The position numbers and the translations under genes are program-made. Below, piece after piece: positions 1 through 11,699 of a stretch of DNA of 64,000 nucleotides. A model generated the notes under the pieces. It was given only the letters and a program-made list of their open reading frames with translations. It did not search any database and was not told the DNA's origin. Position 1 is the stretch's first letter. Each line of letters begins with the position of its first letter. The DNA comes from Neurospora tetraspora. Its lineage: Eukaryota; Ascomycota; Sordariomycetes; Sordariales; Sordariaceae. Location: positions 1,798,001-1,862,000 of the forward strand of contig NW_026944386.1 of assembly GCF_033439725.1 (NCBI RefSeq). Reading direction: 5' to 3'.

Positions 1-954
1 GCAGTCCTGGTCGTCCATCTTACGTATGCTGTCTGTGAAGGGACCGGTGCAGTTGATGATGCACTTGGCCTTGATGTTGAAGGGAGTCGCCTCGTTGCCG
101 TCTCTCTCGGGGATCACGTCCTTGAGGGTAGCACCGCAGAGCTTTCCGTTCTCGCCCTTCTGAAGGCCAGTGACCTCCATGTGGTTCACAACAGTGGCAC
201 CGTAGAGGGCGGCAGTCATACCGATCGAGACGTTCATGCGGGAGTCGTTGTGGGCACCATCGTAGTAGACAAGAGCGCCAACGAGATCGGTCTGCTTGAG
301 CATGGGGAAGGCATCAATGGCCTTGCTCTTGGTCAAAAAGTACGAGCTCTCGATGCCCTCGGAACCAGCCAGGAAATCGTAGAACTTGGTGCCCGCCCAG
401 TAGTAAGGAACCTTCCACCACTGGTCGAGTGGCAGCATGATTGGTAGCCACGAACTCAGATGGGGAGCTGTCTTCAAGAAGTACTTGCGCTCCTTGAGGG
501 CCTCCTTGACAAGCTCATACTGGGCGTAATCCAAGTTCCAGACAGCCTTTTCGAGATAACGCACGCCACCGTGTACCAGCTTGGTGCTCTTGCTGCTTGT
601 TCCGGAACTGAAGTCGTCTCGCTCGACAACGGCGACCTTGAGACCGCGGGTTGCGGCGTCGAGAGCCACGCCGGCACCGGTTGCGCCAGCTCCGATAACA
701 AGCACATCATATTCGTCCTCCTTGTTTCCCGAGTTGCTCTTTTTTAGATCGGCAATCTGCTGGTCGCGGGACTTGACCTGGGGGAAGCGGGGGAGCTTGA
801 AGGTGCCGTCGGCGCCGAAGATAGGGGGAGGGACAACGGGGCCTTCGTAACCGGGGATGTTTCGGGGCTTATACATGTAGTAGAGGGAGCCACCAGCGAC
901 ACCTGCCACGAGGGCCGGCGCGACCAGCTTCTTTGCTCGCAATAACCTCGACAT
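1..954 (-). CDS. GUT2: Mitochondrial FAD-dependent glycerol-3-phosphate dehydrogenase, N-terminal 318 residues (runs off window)
   Basis: The reverse strand is open from an ATG at 954 to the window edge, exactly 318 codons without an intron. The product oxidises glycerol-3-phosphate to dihydroxyacetone phosphate on the outer face of the mitochondrial inner membrane and passes electrons to ubiquinone. The first ~30 residues are basic and hydrophobic (MSRLLRAKKLVAPALVAGVA), consistent with a presequence plus membrane anchor. A Rossmann FAD-binding segment lies near residues 82-112 with GAGATG at 88-93. The family signature GTSSKSTKLVHGGVRYLE is at 118-135. Family members are about 600-700 residues, so roughly half is visible. 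The start is chosen because it is the first ATG and directly precedes the presequence. The family call is secure. Whether later introns exist cannot be seen here. Confidence 0.95.
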   Translation of the reverse strand, partial: MSRLLRAKKLVAPALVAGVAGGSLYYMYKPRNIPGYEGPVVPPPIFGADGTFKLPRFPQVKSRDQQIADLKKSNSGNKEDEYDVLVIGAGATGAGVALDAATRGLKVAVVERDDFSSGTSSKSTKLVHGGVRYLEKAVWNLDYAQYELVKEALKERKYFLKTAPHLSSWLPIMLPLDQWWKVPYYWAGTKFYDFLAGSEGIESSYFLTKSKAIDAFPMLKQTDLVGALVYYDGAHNDSRMNVSIGMTAALYGATVVNHMEVTGLQKGENGKLCGATLKDVIPERDGNEATPFNIKAKCIINCTGPFTDSIRKMDDQDC

Positions 955-2707
955 TTTGCGTGGTAAATTAAGAATATAGTATAAAGATGATGTAGGTGTT
1001 TGGCTTCTCCGAGGAAGAGTCAAAAGAAAAAAAAGTTATGTCGAGGGGCGCGAAGTACTAGTCAGGCGGCAGACTAGTAGGAGGGAGAATGCGACGGTGG
1101 TGTTGTCGAGACAGGGGGATCCACCAATGACGCAACCAGAGTGTTGAAGTTGTCACGAAGTGTCGAGGCTTCCTTCTTTGCAGAGAGAAAAAACACAGAG
1201 GTTAGTCTTGGTATTTATTAAGAGTTTCAAAAACAAGAATCGAGGGGCGGGATATTGACACAAGACGAGTCGGACGTGTTTTGTCTTGGCTCTGGCCGAT
1301 CGCGATGGGAACTACGCAATTAGGCCGGAGATCTCTACTCTGTTGGTTCCCCCTCGCTGCTCGTCTGGCCACTGGACTGGTCAGCGGACAGACAGGCAGG
1401 CTTCGGCAGGTCAGGTACACGCGGGGGCGTGGAGACACACCGACGATTACACCGCTGGCGATGTGCACTTCGGGTTTCTTGTTGGGCAGTCCAGTCTTCC
1501 GCATGGAACATGTGTTGCAAAGAGTCTTGCTCGAACAAAAGAGAGATTACCAACCTGTGAAGGGTGTTGTCATGGACTTTAGAAACTCGCCTTAACCCAA
1601 AGAGCGAGGTCTGTCTTGACAGCGAAGAGCCTTGTAAACTTGTTGCCGCAAAACTGGTTGGCGAACTGGTTACTTGTCTGTCTGTTCTTGAGTAACTGCT
1701 GGAGGTACGGATATTCGGAATCTTCTTTGGCGGTTGATACTTGTATGTAGTTCAGGTATGTAGGGAGGGGCTGTGTAAGACTGGATGAACTATTGAATAG
1801 AGAAATGGGATGATGCCGAAAGAGATGGAATCTGAAGAACCGACAAAAGAGCGGGCCTGGTGAGAACGGGAGAGGCAGACATGTTGATATTTCTCTTTAT
1901 TCTCTTCTCCGTCTTCGGATGGATGCTGTACCTTTTTCTGTCATCTTCACATTGATGATTGACACGGCTGCTGCTCTCCAAATTCGCGAATGAGGGGTGA
2001 TGAGCAATGAACCCATGTCAGCAAAAAAATGTCGAGAAATTTGTAGAAAAAAAAGAGAACTGTGACGGGAGAGTAGCCCGTTCGGGATGCAATGCACATT
2101 CTTCCATGTTCAAGGTCATCCTCGCCGGTAAATTTTGTTAGCTGCCCCGCGAAACAGTCACCGAGACATCACCAATTGCCACCACTGCATTAACAGTGGT
2201 GTGCGCCTGTCACTCAACGCTGTGTTACCAAGGAGGCAAGTGCGTCGTAGAATTTATTTTATCCCTTGAAGCTAGAGCCACACCTCCCTGGCTTGACCTT
2301 ACCCGCCCGCTTCCTGTGTTCACGGCCCCGCCAGTCTGGCACCCGAGTTTCGGACCCCCCCTTCCATTCAGAGCTTCCAACTGAACCACGCCCCCCTCCT
2401 TTTTTCCCCCGGCTTTGCCTCTCACAGCCTAGCGGCAACGGGAGCAATCTGGAATTCTTCAAGCAGCCTCCCGTCAGCTTCGGGTCTTTTCCTAATCCCG
2501 TATCCCGCGTCGTCCTCAAGGTCGAATGATACCATCGGCAAAATTAGTACTCACAGCCTTTATTTTCCGCCAATGAGCCCTGAGATGATATGTTTTTTTT
2601 TCGAGTTCAGCTACATGATTATGGACGAGGATGGAGAAGCTTCCACTCTTGAGCTCCTTGGTCGAGGTTCTTCATCCCTCCTGTTATCATCATCATCAGC
2701 TACTGTC

Positions 2708-2710
<3 letters not shown>

Positions 2711-2744
<34 letters not shown>
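2711..2744. repeat. (GCT)n trinucleotide microsatellite
   Basis: About eleven uninterrupted GCT units. A 124-codon reverse-strand frame (2611-2985) would read it as poly-alanine, but that frame has no other support. Confidence 0.9.
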
Positions 2745-2746
<2 letters not shown>

Positions 2747-3905
2747 CGACGGGAGCTCGCTTTGCTGCTTTGAGCCTTTGACAGTGTCTGGACCCCACCT
2801 CTACAAATTATGCGGCTCCTCCCGGCCTCCCCAAGACGTCGTTTAGTCGTTACGAGCTTTTTGCTCGGAGTATCTTCCACTTTGTATTCCATAATGATGG
2901 GAGGTTGAATTCTAGAACGACCCTCAAATTGTGATTTTCCATCATGTGAGACGCTCCTTAGTCTTTGCTCCAGTGCGGTATCCATCTTGGGTTGAGGTTG
3001 GGCATTATTAGATACTAAAGAAATATTGGGTTCCTTGACGGACCTGATGGAGTCTTGTTATGGACATAGAAGTCGTTGACGTTCAGCTGATCGCGAAGGG
3101 AATTCTATTCTTGTTCATGGCCGGCTTCATGCTCATGCATAACACCCGCGCACAATGATGTTGCGGGGTTCCGTTGCATGACTAGACATGAATTGTCGGG
3201 GAAACCCACCGGCTGGATATGTACAACCCGAAACCGGGCAAGGTGAACGACGGAGGACGGAGGAGGGTTGTTTGGGTCGACATCGAGATTCAAACTCCAC
3301 GGCGATGACGGTTGTTCGGACGGTGATGGCTTCGATCATGCAATTGATCATACGTTTTGCTAGGGTCGACGATCGTGATGTTGAGTTCATCGGGATGCCC
3401 ATATAGACACCGCGCGAAGTGGTTGGACTCGTGATATCTCTCGACGTCTGGGAGGTGTAGGTTGGGTGTAGAACGTTCACTTGATGTAGCACCTAGACAG
3501 GAGCTGGATATGTCTCTCTATCATGGTCGCCAACAGCTGATCGGCGAGTGATCTTATCTCGTAGCACTTAAGAGGCAGTCCAGGAGCTGAACAATTTCGT
3601 AGTCGGAGTGAGGATGGGTATTTTCTTAGGAGATATGAGATCCCGCATACAGATAAGTGTGTTCTGACCCCAAGATCGGCTGTTGTGTAACGCATCAGAC
3701 ACATCCGAGGCATGATGAAGAATAGCATACAAAAGGAAATGAACAGAAAGCAGGTAGAGGAGCAAGGTGAACTGGTGAAGCATTGGAAAGATAAACTGAA
3801 TGGGATGCTTGCCAGGAGGAAGAGCCCGGGAGAGGGATGCAGCCCCGCAGTCTGGAATAAATACAGCAGTTTGGAGGAGGGTTGGTCACGACTGCCGCAG
3901 CAGGC

Positions 3906-3958
3906 AAGAGCATCTGGACGAAGAAAGAGCATCTGGACGAAGAAAGAGCATCTGGATG
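3906..3958. repeat. 19 bp minisatellite, about three copies
   Basis: The unit GCATCTGGACGAAGAAAGA recurs at 3910, 3929 and (partial, one change) 3948. The period of 19 is not a multiple of three, which argues against a selected coding repeat. Confidence 0.85.
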
Positions 3959-4579
3959 AGGCAGGACTATGACGTGCCTGCCGTCCAAAGCTTGGACATG
4001 AATGCTTGTGGGCTCATCGTGACTCTTATCAGAAGTACGGACTACAGAGATACGGGTGGGTGCTGGGAGCAGGGTAGCTTACCCCTTTTCCTGCCATGTC
4101 AAGTAAACAAACAAACAAACAGTGCCAATTCATGGGAAGCTCCTGGTAGGGGTAAAGAAACGGCATTATTAAAAGCTGCTGGAACTTCAAAACCTCGAAA
4201 GCTTCCTTCCTCGTGTAAAAATGCGTGTCATGTCCATAACTCTCGAAATACCTCGTTCCAACTGCTCATCCAACCTCGATATCCAGGAACATACTTTCAC
4301 TGAACAAATCCAGCTGTTCCCATCATCCTCTGGTTTACCCCAAAGTCGCATAGCCTCCATTTACACCGGACAACAAAACGAAGGTGCCGGCTGAAGGAGA
4401 TGATAATGCATTGTCAGCTGTACAGTATTTACACACCAACCCAAGTGTTAAGCGCCCCAAAGCATTCCAATGCCACCACTGTCCTTTCCCCCGATCCTCC
4501 CAGACTCGTTTAACATGGCCGATATCCGAGAGAACGAGGGATGATTCTACCCCTAAGCACAAATAAAAGTATGGGAAAT

Positions 4580-5518
4580 TTATGCGTTGGCAGAGGGAGA
4601 CTGAACGTGGCCCTTGCCGTTGTAGCCCTCGGAGGTGAGACCGGTAAGGGGGTCGGACTTCTGGGCCTGTTATTGGGAGAGATATATGCGTTAGTTTGTA
4701 GGAAACAAAGAGCCGATAAGAGCCGACGCACCTTGAGGAACTCGTTGGTAGCCTCCTGCCACTCCTTGGTCATGGTGGAAGGAGGGGGCTTGGCGAAGGC
4801 GCGCATGGTAGCGAAGATGACGAAAGAGAGGAAGACACCGGCGACAGTGTAGGCGAGAACCTTCTTTTGCTCGCCGGGAGGGGGGAGAGCGCGGGGGCCG
4901 TGGGGACCGAAGGCGATGTAGTAGGCTGCGTTGGGAGAGAGTGCATGTCAGTCTTTCTGCCTGCGTGTCTCTTGAGACGACCTTGATGGTGGTAATGATG
5001 TTGCTTGTCGTCGGAGCTTCCCTCCTCTTCACCTCCAATGTAGCGCAACCATTATTTCCTCAGCCTCATCCCAGCTTCCCCACCAACCCATCAATCAACT
5101 CTTGAGACACCATTTCCGACCAACGATCCCAAAGCTGTTCTGGAGCTCGTGAAGCTTGTTTGAAGCTCGGGGTTGTCGCAGAGTGAGGGTGATGCAACTA
5201 GCTCGGAGGTGATGCAACTAGCTCGGAGCTTGGACGGTCGAGCTCCACCCGGCATTTCGCCAACCTTCAACCTTCTCACTTACCAGCCTTCTTCTCCTGG
5301 AGGGTAAGCTCGGCCCAGTTCTCCTTCATGCGGTCGCGGAGAGCCATCCAGAGCTCAGCCTGCTCCTGCATGGGCATCACCTCCCATCTCTTCTCGATGT
5401 TGGCGAGCGTGGGGTTGGAGATGGCGGTGGTGGAAGCGGCGCGGACGGCGATGGTGGGCTTAGCGGCGCGGACGGCGACGTTGCGCACGAGGGCCGAGAC
5501 GGTAGGAGTGCGAAGCAT
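4580..5518 (-). CDS. COX5: Cytochrome c oxidase subunit V (COX5; mammalian COX4 family), three exons
   Basis: Nuclear-encoded subunit of complex IV in the mitochondrial inner membrane. Exons on the reverse strand are 5518-5284, 4925-4732 and 4666-4580, giving 171 residues. Donors are GTAAGT (5283) and GTGCGT (4731); acceptors end in GCAG and ACAG. The first intron splits codon 79 and the second is phase 0; splicing restores a continuous family sequence (LQEKKA then YYIAFGPHGPRA). The N-terminus MLRTPTVSALVRNVAVRAAK is a typical Arg-rich matrix presequence. One membrane helix follows (VLAYTVAGVFLSFVIFATMR). The C-terminus TSEGYNGKGHVQSPSANA is typical of Neurospora-type COX5. The start at 5518 is preferred over upstream in-frame codons because the presequence begins there. 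The Neurospora gene is also known as cya-4. Intron 1 is long (358 nt) and contains a recent 20 bp duplication. Confidence 0.96.
5189..5228. repeat. Perfect 20 bp tandem duplication inside COX5 intron 1
   Basis: GTGATGCAACTAGCTCGGAG occurs twice in direct succession. Both copies are identical, so the event is probably recent. It does not touch the splice sites. Confidence 0.9.
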
Positions 5519-6796
5519 GGTGACGGCGGTTTGTCGGTTGACAGAGATTAGGAAGTCGAGGGTTCGAAGTCGGGAGTGGAGATGGGTCCGATTGAGTCGC
5601 CCGCGTGCGTGGTCGGAGGCCTGGAGCTTGTTCGTCGACGGTGATTTTGTGCGAGGAGTGAAGTCATGCAAGGACGAGCTTTTTTTTGGGCGAACGGGAT
5701 TCGTAGACGAAACGGGATGCGGCCTCAGCTCGGAACTCGAGGAATGGGGGGATCCGGATGGCCTGATGCCCACTTTCCTCACTCTGAATGCAGTGCCCGC
5801 CAGTGAAAACACCCCCAAACCAGAGCGCTATGAGACTGTCACAGTAGCTTGAGGCCCCGTATCTTCCCGGAGCCAATTCACGGCAGGCTGTCCAGGACTG
5901 CCTGGCAAGTGGTGGACGGGCAGCTTTTCCATGTCTGGCGCTCAGAAACGGAGCCCCGCACCTGCCATCCCACCCCTTTGACAGCTGGCACGAACCGCCT
6001 CGGTTTCCACACCATGGACGTTTTGTCCTTGGGCTGCAGTGTTGTTGACTTTTGGATGATGACGATTCTGGCAACTGAAGAGCAACTGAGAAACGGAACT
6101 CACATGCCAGGTTCGTCAATGTCTCACAAAGCTTATTGTTTGCTTTACAGGGTCTTTACTATGTATAAACACTTTATACAAGATATTTTACGTCATTTGC
6201 AATGAGCCACAGTCAACTTTAAAGATGAAGTAAAGCCATGATGCCTTCTCTCAACAAGCTTCATCACTCCCATCCTTCTCAGCAAACACGGCTGGTCGAT
6301 TGTATGGTCACGGTAGTTGTTTCTCTACTCCATGCTAGCATCCCATCTCATTCCCTTTTCTCCGACTCTTGCTTCTTGGTCTCATATGGAGAGGGCTTAG
6401 CCGGGGGACTATTGTTATGTTAGTCTACCCAGTCTTAACTCTAGACAAAGCTCATCTTCTCACCCGAGGTTTAGGCCTTCACACTTCTCCTTCTCCTCCC
6501 GGAGACTGGGGGCAAATGTATAGTATCCTGCAGAGATGTCAGACCTCATCCTTCTGAGCACAATCAAAGAGCCCGGACCATTTACGATGCCAAAGGTTAC
6601 TACCAAACCAATGGTGATGATCTTTCTGCCGTTGAGCATCTTGACTTGTTGTTGTTGGCTTTTACGTCTTGGTTGATGATCGCAACTCAGTTGAATATCA
6701 AGCTCGAAATTCGATCTGGACCTTCAGTTCGAGAACGCTGCAAAGCTTCAGCGTTTCGTTGGGGTCCGTCCCTGTAACGGCAACAACCGAACGGTA
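5519..6796. other. COX5 upstream region and left flank of the transposon relic
   Basis: The part next to 5518 is the COX5 promoter and leader. Open frames here are shadows or out-of-family. Composition is ordinary until about 6880, where the sequence becomes extremely AT-rich inside the mobile element. I see no gene. Confidence 0.5.
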
Positions 6797-6910
6797 CGTG
6801 CTCGCAAAGGCTAGCTGGAGAGCCCCGAAATGCTCCCTAGAGAGCCACCCCCCCCCCCCCACTTTTTAAAGTTGAGTAAGTATAGCTAGCCGCCTAGCCG
6901 CCTAGCCGCC
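6797..6910 (+). repeat. Left terminal inverted repeat of the RIP'd element
   Basis: Matches the reverse complement of 11296-11410 with point differences and a longer C-run. Subterminal CTAGCCGC-type repeats are RIP-mutated versions of the CCAGCCGC repeats at the right end. Confidence 0.88.
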
Positions 6911-8534
6911 TAGCCCAGCCTAGTATACCGTATACAATTGAGGCTATATAATCGATGCCCGCGTATCGCTAGATCTACATCGTTAGTATTATTTTTTTAC
7001 GTAAAGATATTTAGAATTATTAATTTAATTAATTATCTATGACTAAGCGGTTAATACTATAGTTGCTAATAATATTATTATCCTTTATATTAGCCCTATT
7101 ACTATACGTACTACCTAGACTTAGAGTGTACGTACCTACCTTAATTTTAATACCCGCCGTATAAATACTACTTAGAGTATTAAGGAGGTGGTTAGAAATT
7201 TACCCTCCTATTTAAATCCCTTAACGCCTATCCTCTACCCCGTATAAGTATTAGAAGTAGTATTATAGTTATAGGGGTCTAATTATATTATATTGCTAAT
7301 ATAATATAGCCTTATAAATTATATTATAGTTAATTAAAGGGAGGAAGAACAATGTCTAAATCTCTAAGAAGCGCCCAAGTAACAATAGAATTAATTAGCC
7401 TAATACAATAATTTATAATATGAATTATGAGAATCTCCTTCATTTTTAATTAGGTAAATATATGACTCCTAAATTTAACTATATTTAATACCCAATCCTT
7501 ATATTAATTTTAGTAACTACTTAAATTAGAGATAGGGGATTTAAATAATTATTTAATAAGCGTTAGTATTTTATAATTATATTGATTAGAATTAGTAGAC
7601 GGCTATTACTAGGTTAGCGGTTACTACTAAATTTAGGAATAGGGAGATGGGGAGGGCGCCGGAGTTTTCTATAAGGGAATTAGAGGGTAAAAAGGCGAGG
7701 GCGAAGCAATTAGAGAGGGCGTTAGAATTAGAATTAACTACGCTATAATAATGTTAGCCGTATTATTAGCCGTATTATTAATTACTTGTACAACGGTTCG
7801 CTACAAGTTATTTTGAATAATATTATTATGGGTATAGGACGCCCTCTATATATCCCCTCTCTCTTCTTTCTTCTTTATACTTTTCGTTATATTATCCAGC
7901 AAGGAGGTTCGTTATAAGAAAGTACGCGGCGGTTATTATATTAATCGCAATTAATAAGTATAATTATAGCAGGCGCAGCGGTTTAGAGTTAAAATTGGGT
8001 AGGCTAGGCGGGTAATGCTTAATTACCTTTGAATTCGCGTAATTTATAAACTTTTAAGTTTATAAAATTTCGCTCTGATATTCTACGTATATAATTTATA
8101 AGATTTAAGTCGGGGATAATCGCTTTTTGTTGGCGGTTAAATAAAGTAATAAGGTTTTAAATCGTGTAAATACGACATTTAATTTCTATTACCGAACTAC
8201 TAAATTATTAATATATATTAATACTCTTTATAATAAATATTAACGGGGGATTTATATTATAACCGTAATATAAAGTACTTATAGGGTAGCCTATATTACG
8301 TAGTAAATTCCTTCTTACAATTGAAATCTAAATTTTAACGTAGATTTCTAAATTAGTCGTTATACGTATAGCGGTACTAATATTATATAAATTTAAAAGT
8401 ATATATTACTACCTATATAGAAAAAAAGGAGGTTAATTAATTAAATTTCTAGAGGGTAAAAGAAAATAATTGTATTTATAAGGGTAATAATAATAAATAA
8501 TTATATTTTTACGTATTTTCAATATTAGATTATT

Positions 8535-8580
8535 GAATATCCTTACTCTTTTATACTTATATAAAAGGGTAAGGATATTC
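8535..8580. repeat. 46 bp near-perfect palindrome within the RIP'd tract
   Basis: Two 21 bp arms (GAATATCCTTACTC... and ...GGGTAAGGATATTC) with one mismatch surround a CTTA loop. It may be a remnant of an internal element end or a strand-symmetric RIP product; no function is shown. Confidence 0.8.
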
Positions 8581-10139
8581 GCTATTGTATATTTGGATTT
8601 AAATTCTTATTTTTAAAAGCAGTAAGCAGATCGTATATACTCGTATAATTAATCTAGAGAGGAGAAGCGGTTTTTAAGGAGACGTTTAATAACTCTATAT
8701 ATAAATTCAATTTAATTAGGTACCTTAATACTAAAATTTTTATACTTCGAGACGGCGTAATTACTAAATTCATTAATTTATAAGAAGTAATATTTATAAA
8801 GGTAGGCGTAGAGAGTTAAAAATTATTGGCGAAAAAATATATAATATATTATAGAGAGGAAGGAGGATAACGTACAAATTTATCATTTAATTTTATAAGT
8901 TATTAAATATTATACCCGTTTGAGGTAGTTATCGTTATCCGTATAAACTATTTACTTTTAAACTGTTTAAAAGCCTTCATATATATTTAAATAAAATCGA
9001 CGAGCGGGGTTAAAAGTTGATACATTACGGGTACGGTTACATAGAGCGATAACTTTAATTAACGGCTTATTAACCGCGGTACGAACTCCTTACCTATTAT
9101 TAAATTATTAAATAAAGCAGTTAGCGGCAACAATATTATTAATTTCTTCCGGATTATCTTCCTCTAAATCGTTATCAATATATTCGTCCTCTTTGTTAAT
9201 ATTATTATTATTAATCGCTACGGGGCTTCGGTATAATAGGGGGTTAGGACTATAATTATCTAAATCCCGAATAATTAGCGGGAAATTCAATAGGTTAATA
9301 CCGGGGGTAGGATTATTACTACTATTACCGCTATTTAAGGGCGGCTACACCTACTTTTTTTTTAATATAGTAATTTATATTCTTTGTAACGTACTATATA
9401 TAGAATTAATATAATACATTTTAATAGGTAGTAATAGCGGCCTTTTTAAACCCTTTATTAAAATCGGTAATAAATATTACGGGGTTAGAGATTTCGTAGT
9501 CCTTTTAGAGTTTCTTTAAGTAATTAAATTACTATTTAAAATCTTCCTATTTTTCTCTATTCGAAAGACCGAAGCTGGCGTTAAAATTATAACCTAACGT
9601 ATCGACGTTAATAATATTGAATAAAGGGAAGTTAAATCAATTAATTTGTAAGGAAAAAAAAGAGGTTAATTAAACTCTATAAAAGTAATTGAATTAAGAA
9701 GAGTAATAATACTTTATATATATTATCGATTAATAGAATATAGGGATTTTTCTGCTGTATTTCAATATACTAATTGAAAGTTTAAAATATTCGTATTACG
9801 TATTCCCTATTATATTTAATAAAGTATTCGATATTATAAAGGTTCTTATATTATTCTAATAGATTGATAAATATTTTAATTGAAGAATAAGGACTATATT
9901 TTATACAATAAATACGCTATTAAATATTTAATATTTCTTTTATTATAATAAGGATTCGAAAATTACATAATTTCAATATTAAATTATTACGGTTAATACG
10001 TTAAATAGTAACCGAATTAATATGGGAGGTTAATATAGAGGGTTATACGAATAGGACTGTTGTTTCTATATACTACGATGCTAGGAATATGTAATACGTA
10101 GTATTAGAAGTAAAGAAGAAAGATAATGTAAAAGGAAGG

Positions 10140-10345
10140 AGGAGGCTGTCTTAGCTAGCCGTTTGTATAGAAAGGATATACTATGTAGCGAGCTAGAGTA
10201 CGGGCTACTAAGTGGCCTAAACGCTGTAGTCTAGAAGTTTAGACTAGGCATGGCAGCCTCTATAGCAGCCCAGCTAATCTGGGCTGTCATTACTAGTCTA
10301 AGCTATAATATAGGAAAGGTAAGGTAATCCAGGAATTACCCTATC
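10140..10345. other. GC-richer island inside the RIP'd element
   Basis: About 200 bp with near-genomic composition, flanked on both sides by extremely AT-rich sequence. It contains short inverted motifs (AGCCCAGC/GCTGGGCT-like around 10268-10290). It could be a later nested insertion that escaped RIP, but I found no terminal repeats that would define its ends. Confidence 0.45.
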
Positions 10346-11295
10346 ACGAATCTTCCTTTTTAGAATCTAGAATATTATTTAAATAATAGGTAATTTAACG
10401 AGCGGTTATTCTAGCGATATTAAATAACCTTTTGATAATAATATTGACAGACTCTTTATAATTACAGCGTACTTATTGTTAATAGATAACGTTACTAGCG
10501 AAGTTAGTAATATTAAAATTATAATTGTATTAATTCTTAATTTTTGTAATAAATTAGTAGTTACTTTACCTGTTTCTTAATACAATTTTTATTTAGTATA
10601 CGTAATCGAGTCGCTTCGAATTAGTATTTCGAACGTTTTATTTAATACCTTTATGAACGCGGCCGTATATATAATAATAATGAACTCGTTTAATAACCCT
10701 CTCCTCCCCCTTTTTTTTACTTTTTAACCAATTATATAATACAATTATAAAGCTTTATTTTATATAGTAATTTTATAGCGCATTAAAGGTAGCGATTATA
10801 TTATTACAATTAAAGAATATAAATAATAGCCTCGTTAATTAGGTAGCGTGCTCGTTGGGGGATAGTAACTACGTTCTTAATTTCAATAGTTAGTATTGAT
10901 AGCGGCAGATTAATAGCGATTAAAATTCGACGAGGGAGTCGTACTCCGTTTAGGAGTAATTATTCGAAATTAATTAAGAATTATTTTGGCGGGCAAATCT
11001 ATTCAATTACAATTAGAGCTAATCGTTTTAATCAGTTAAGCTAGTAGTTTAATTTATTTAATACGCAGCTTGCGGGTGGGCAGGCGGGCGGGCGGGCGAA
11101 ATATATTAATAAACGCGATACGACGAGGTCGAGGATATTGTACGAAAAAATGATAAAGACGATAGATAATCGCTATAAATAATCGTTTAATATTAAGGTA
11201 AGATTTTACGATAGTTTTATTCAATTGTATATAAGATTAACGATCGCTAATAAAGATAGCGCGATGGTAGCAGTTGGGAAGCGATGTGTATGGTG

Positions 11296-11410
11296 TGCTG
11301 GGCTGGGCTGGGCGGCTGGGCGGCTGGTTGTGCTTACTTAGATTTAAAAAGTGGGGGGGAAGGCTCTCCAGGGAGCATTTCGGGGCTCTCCAGCTAGCCT
11401 TTGCGGTACG
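11296..11410 (-). repeat. Right terminal inverted repeat of the RIP'd element
   Basis: Inverted copy of 6797-6910. The outer ~40 bp are nearly identical. The GGGCGGCT subterminal repeats are less mutated than at the left end and so approximate the pre-RIP sequence. Confidence 0.88.
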
Positions 11411-11699
11411 TACTTAGCACAGCTCTATCCCGCCGGCCGGGTGCCATGTGCACTGTCTGTTTAACCCCGGTCCAGTGCATGCAAGCAATGACGCGTGAGC
11501 AATTGAAAATTATTAAACACAGCTAGCGCACAGACCACATTCTCTTCCACGGCGCGTCTCCCAGTGTTTGTGGACGCGTCTCAACATTGAAAGCACGTTG
11601 CCTGCCTGGACGACCAGCCGTTCGCCTCCTACATTTGTTAAGGGCCCATACCAATACGAAGGCAAAAGAATGTCCCCGACGACATGAACAGCAAAAGTC
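11411..11699 (+). other. Promoter/leader interval of the Mus7/Mms22 gene
   Basis: Composition returns abruptly to normal after the right inverted repeat, so the element boundary lies only ~290 bp upstream of the next start codon. No clear TATA box is visible. Confidence 0.4.

Larger units (their letters stand above)
955..4579. other. Intergenic region between GUT2 and COX5
   Basis: About 3.6 kb. The left part is the divergent promoter and 5' leader side of GUT2; the right end is the 3' flank of COX5. Short open frames on both strands overlap each other, lack coding texture and match no family I know. It contains a GCT trinucleotide run, a pyrimidine-rich stretch near 2340-2420 and a three-copy 19 bp minisatellite. 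I see no supported gene. Confidence 0.5.
6797..11410. mobile_element. RIP-degraded 4.6 kb transposon relic with long terminal inverted repeats
   Basis: The ends are inverted copies of each other for about 110 bp (6797 onward and 11410 backward), including the shared blocks CGCAAAGGCTAGCTGGAGAG and CCCCGAAATGCTCCCT. Each end abuts a TA dinucleotide (6795-6796 and 11411-11412), consistent with a TA target-site duplication as in Tc1/mariner/Fot1-like elements. The interior is extremely AT-rich, dense in TpA, and has essentially no open frames; the longest, at 9108-9290, is an acidic 60-codon remnant. The two inverted repeats differ by C-to-T at CpA: the left end has CCGCCTAGCC where the right end (reverse complement) has CCGCCCAGCC. 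That is the expected product of RIP. The transposase is too mutated to name, so the class remains an inference from ends and TSD. Confidence 0.85.

Noticed and set aside
1202-1595. Overlapping ~100-codon frames on both strands upstream of GUT2
   Set aside because: Mutual shadows with no coding texture.
2611-2985. 124-codon reverse frame with a poly-Ala run
   Set aside because: The poly-Ala is a GCT microsatellite; the rest lacks a recognisable domain or splice context. Possible but not supportable.
5519-5818. Extended 180-codon version of COX5 exon 1
   Set aside because: The mitochondrial presequence starts at the internal ATG (5518); the upstream part is leader.
9108-9290. 60-codon reverse frame in the AT-rich tract
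   Set aside because: Chance or remnant frame in a RIP'd element; no ORF-supporting features.
10140-10345. GC island as a tRNA or small RNA gene
   Set aside because: No cloverleaf or A/B box could be drawn; hairpin words alone are insufficient.
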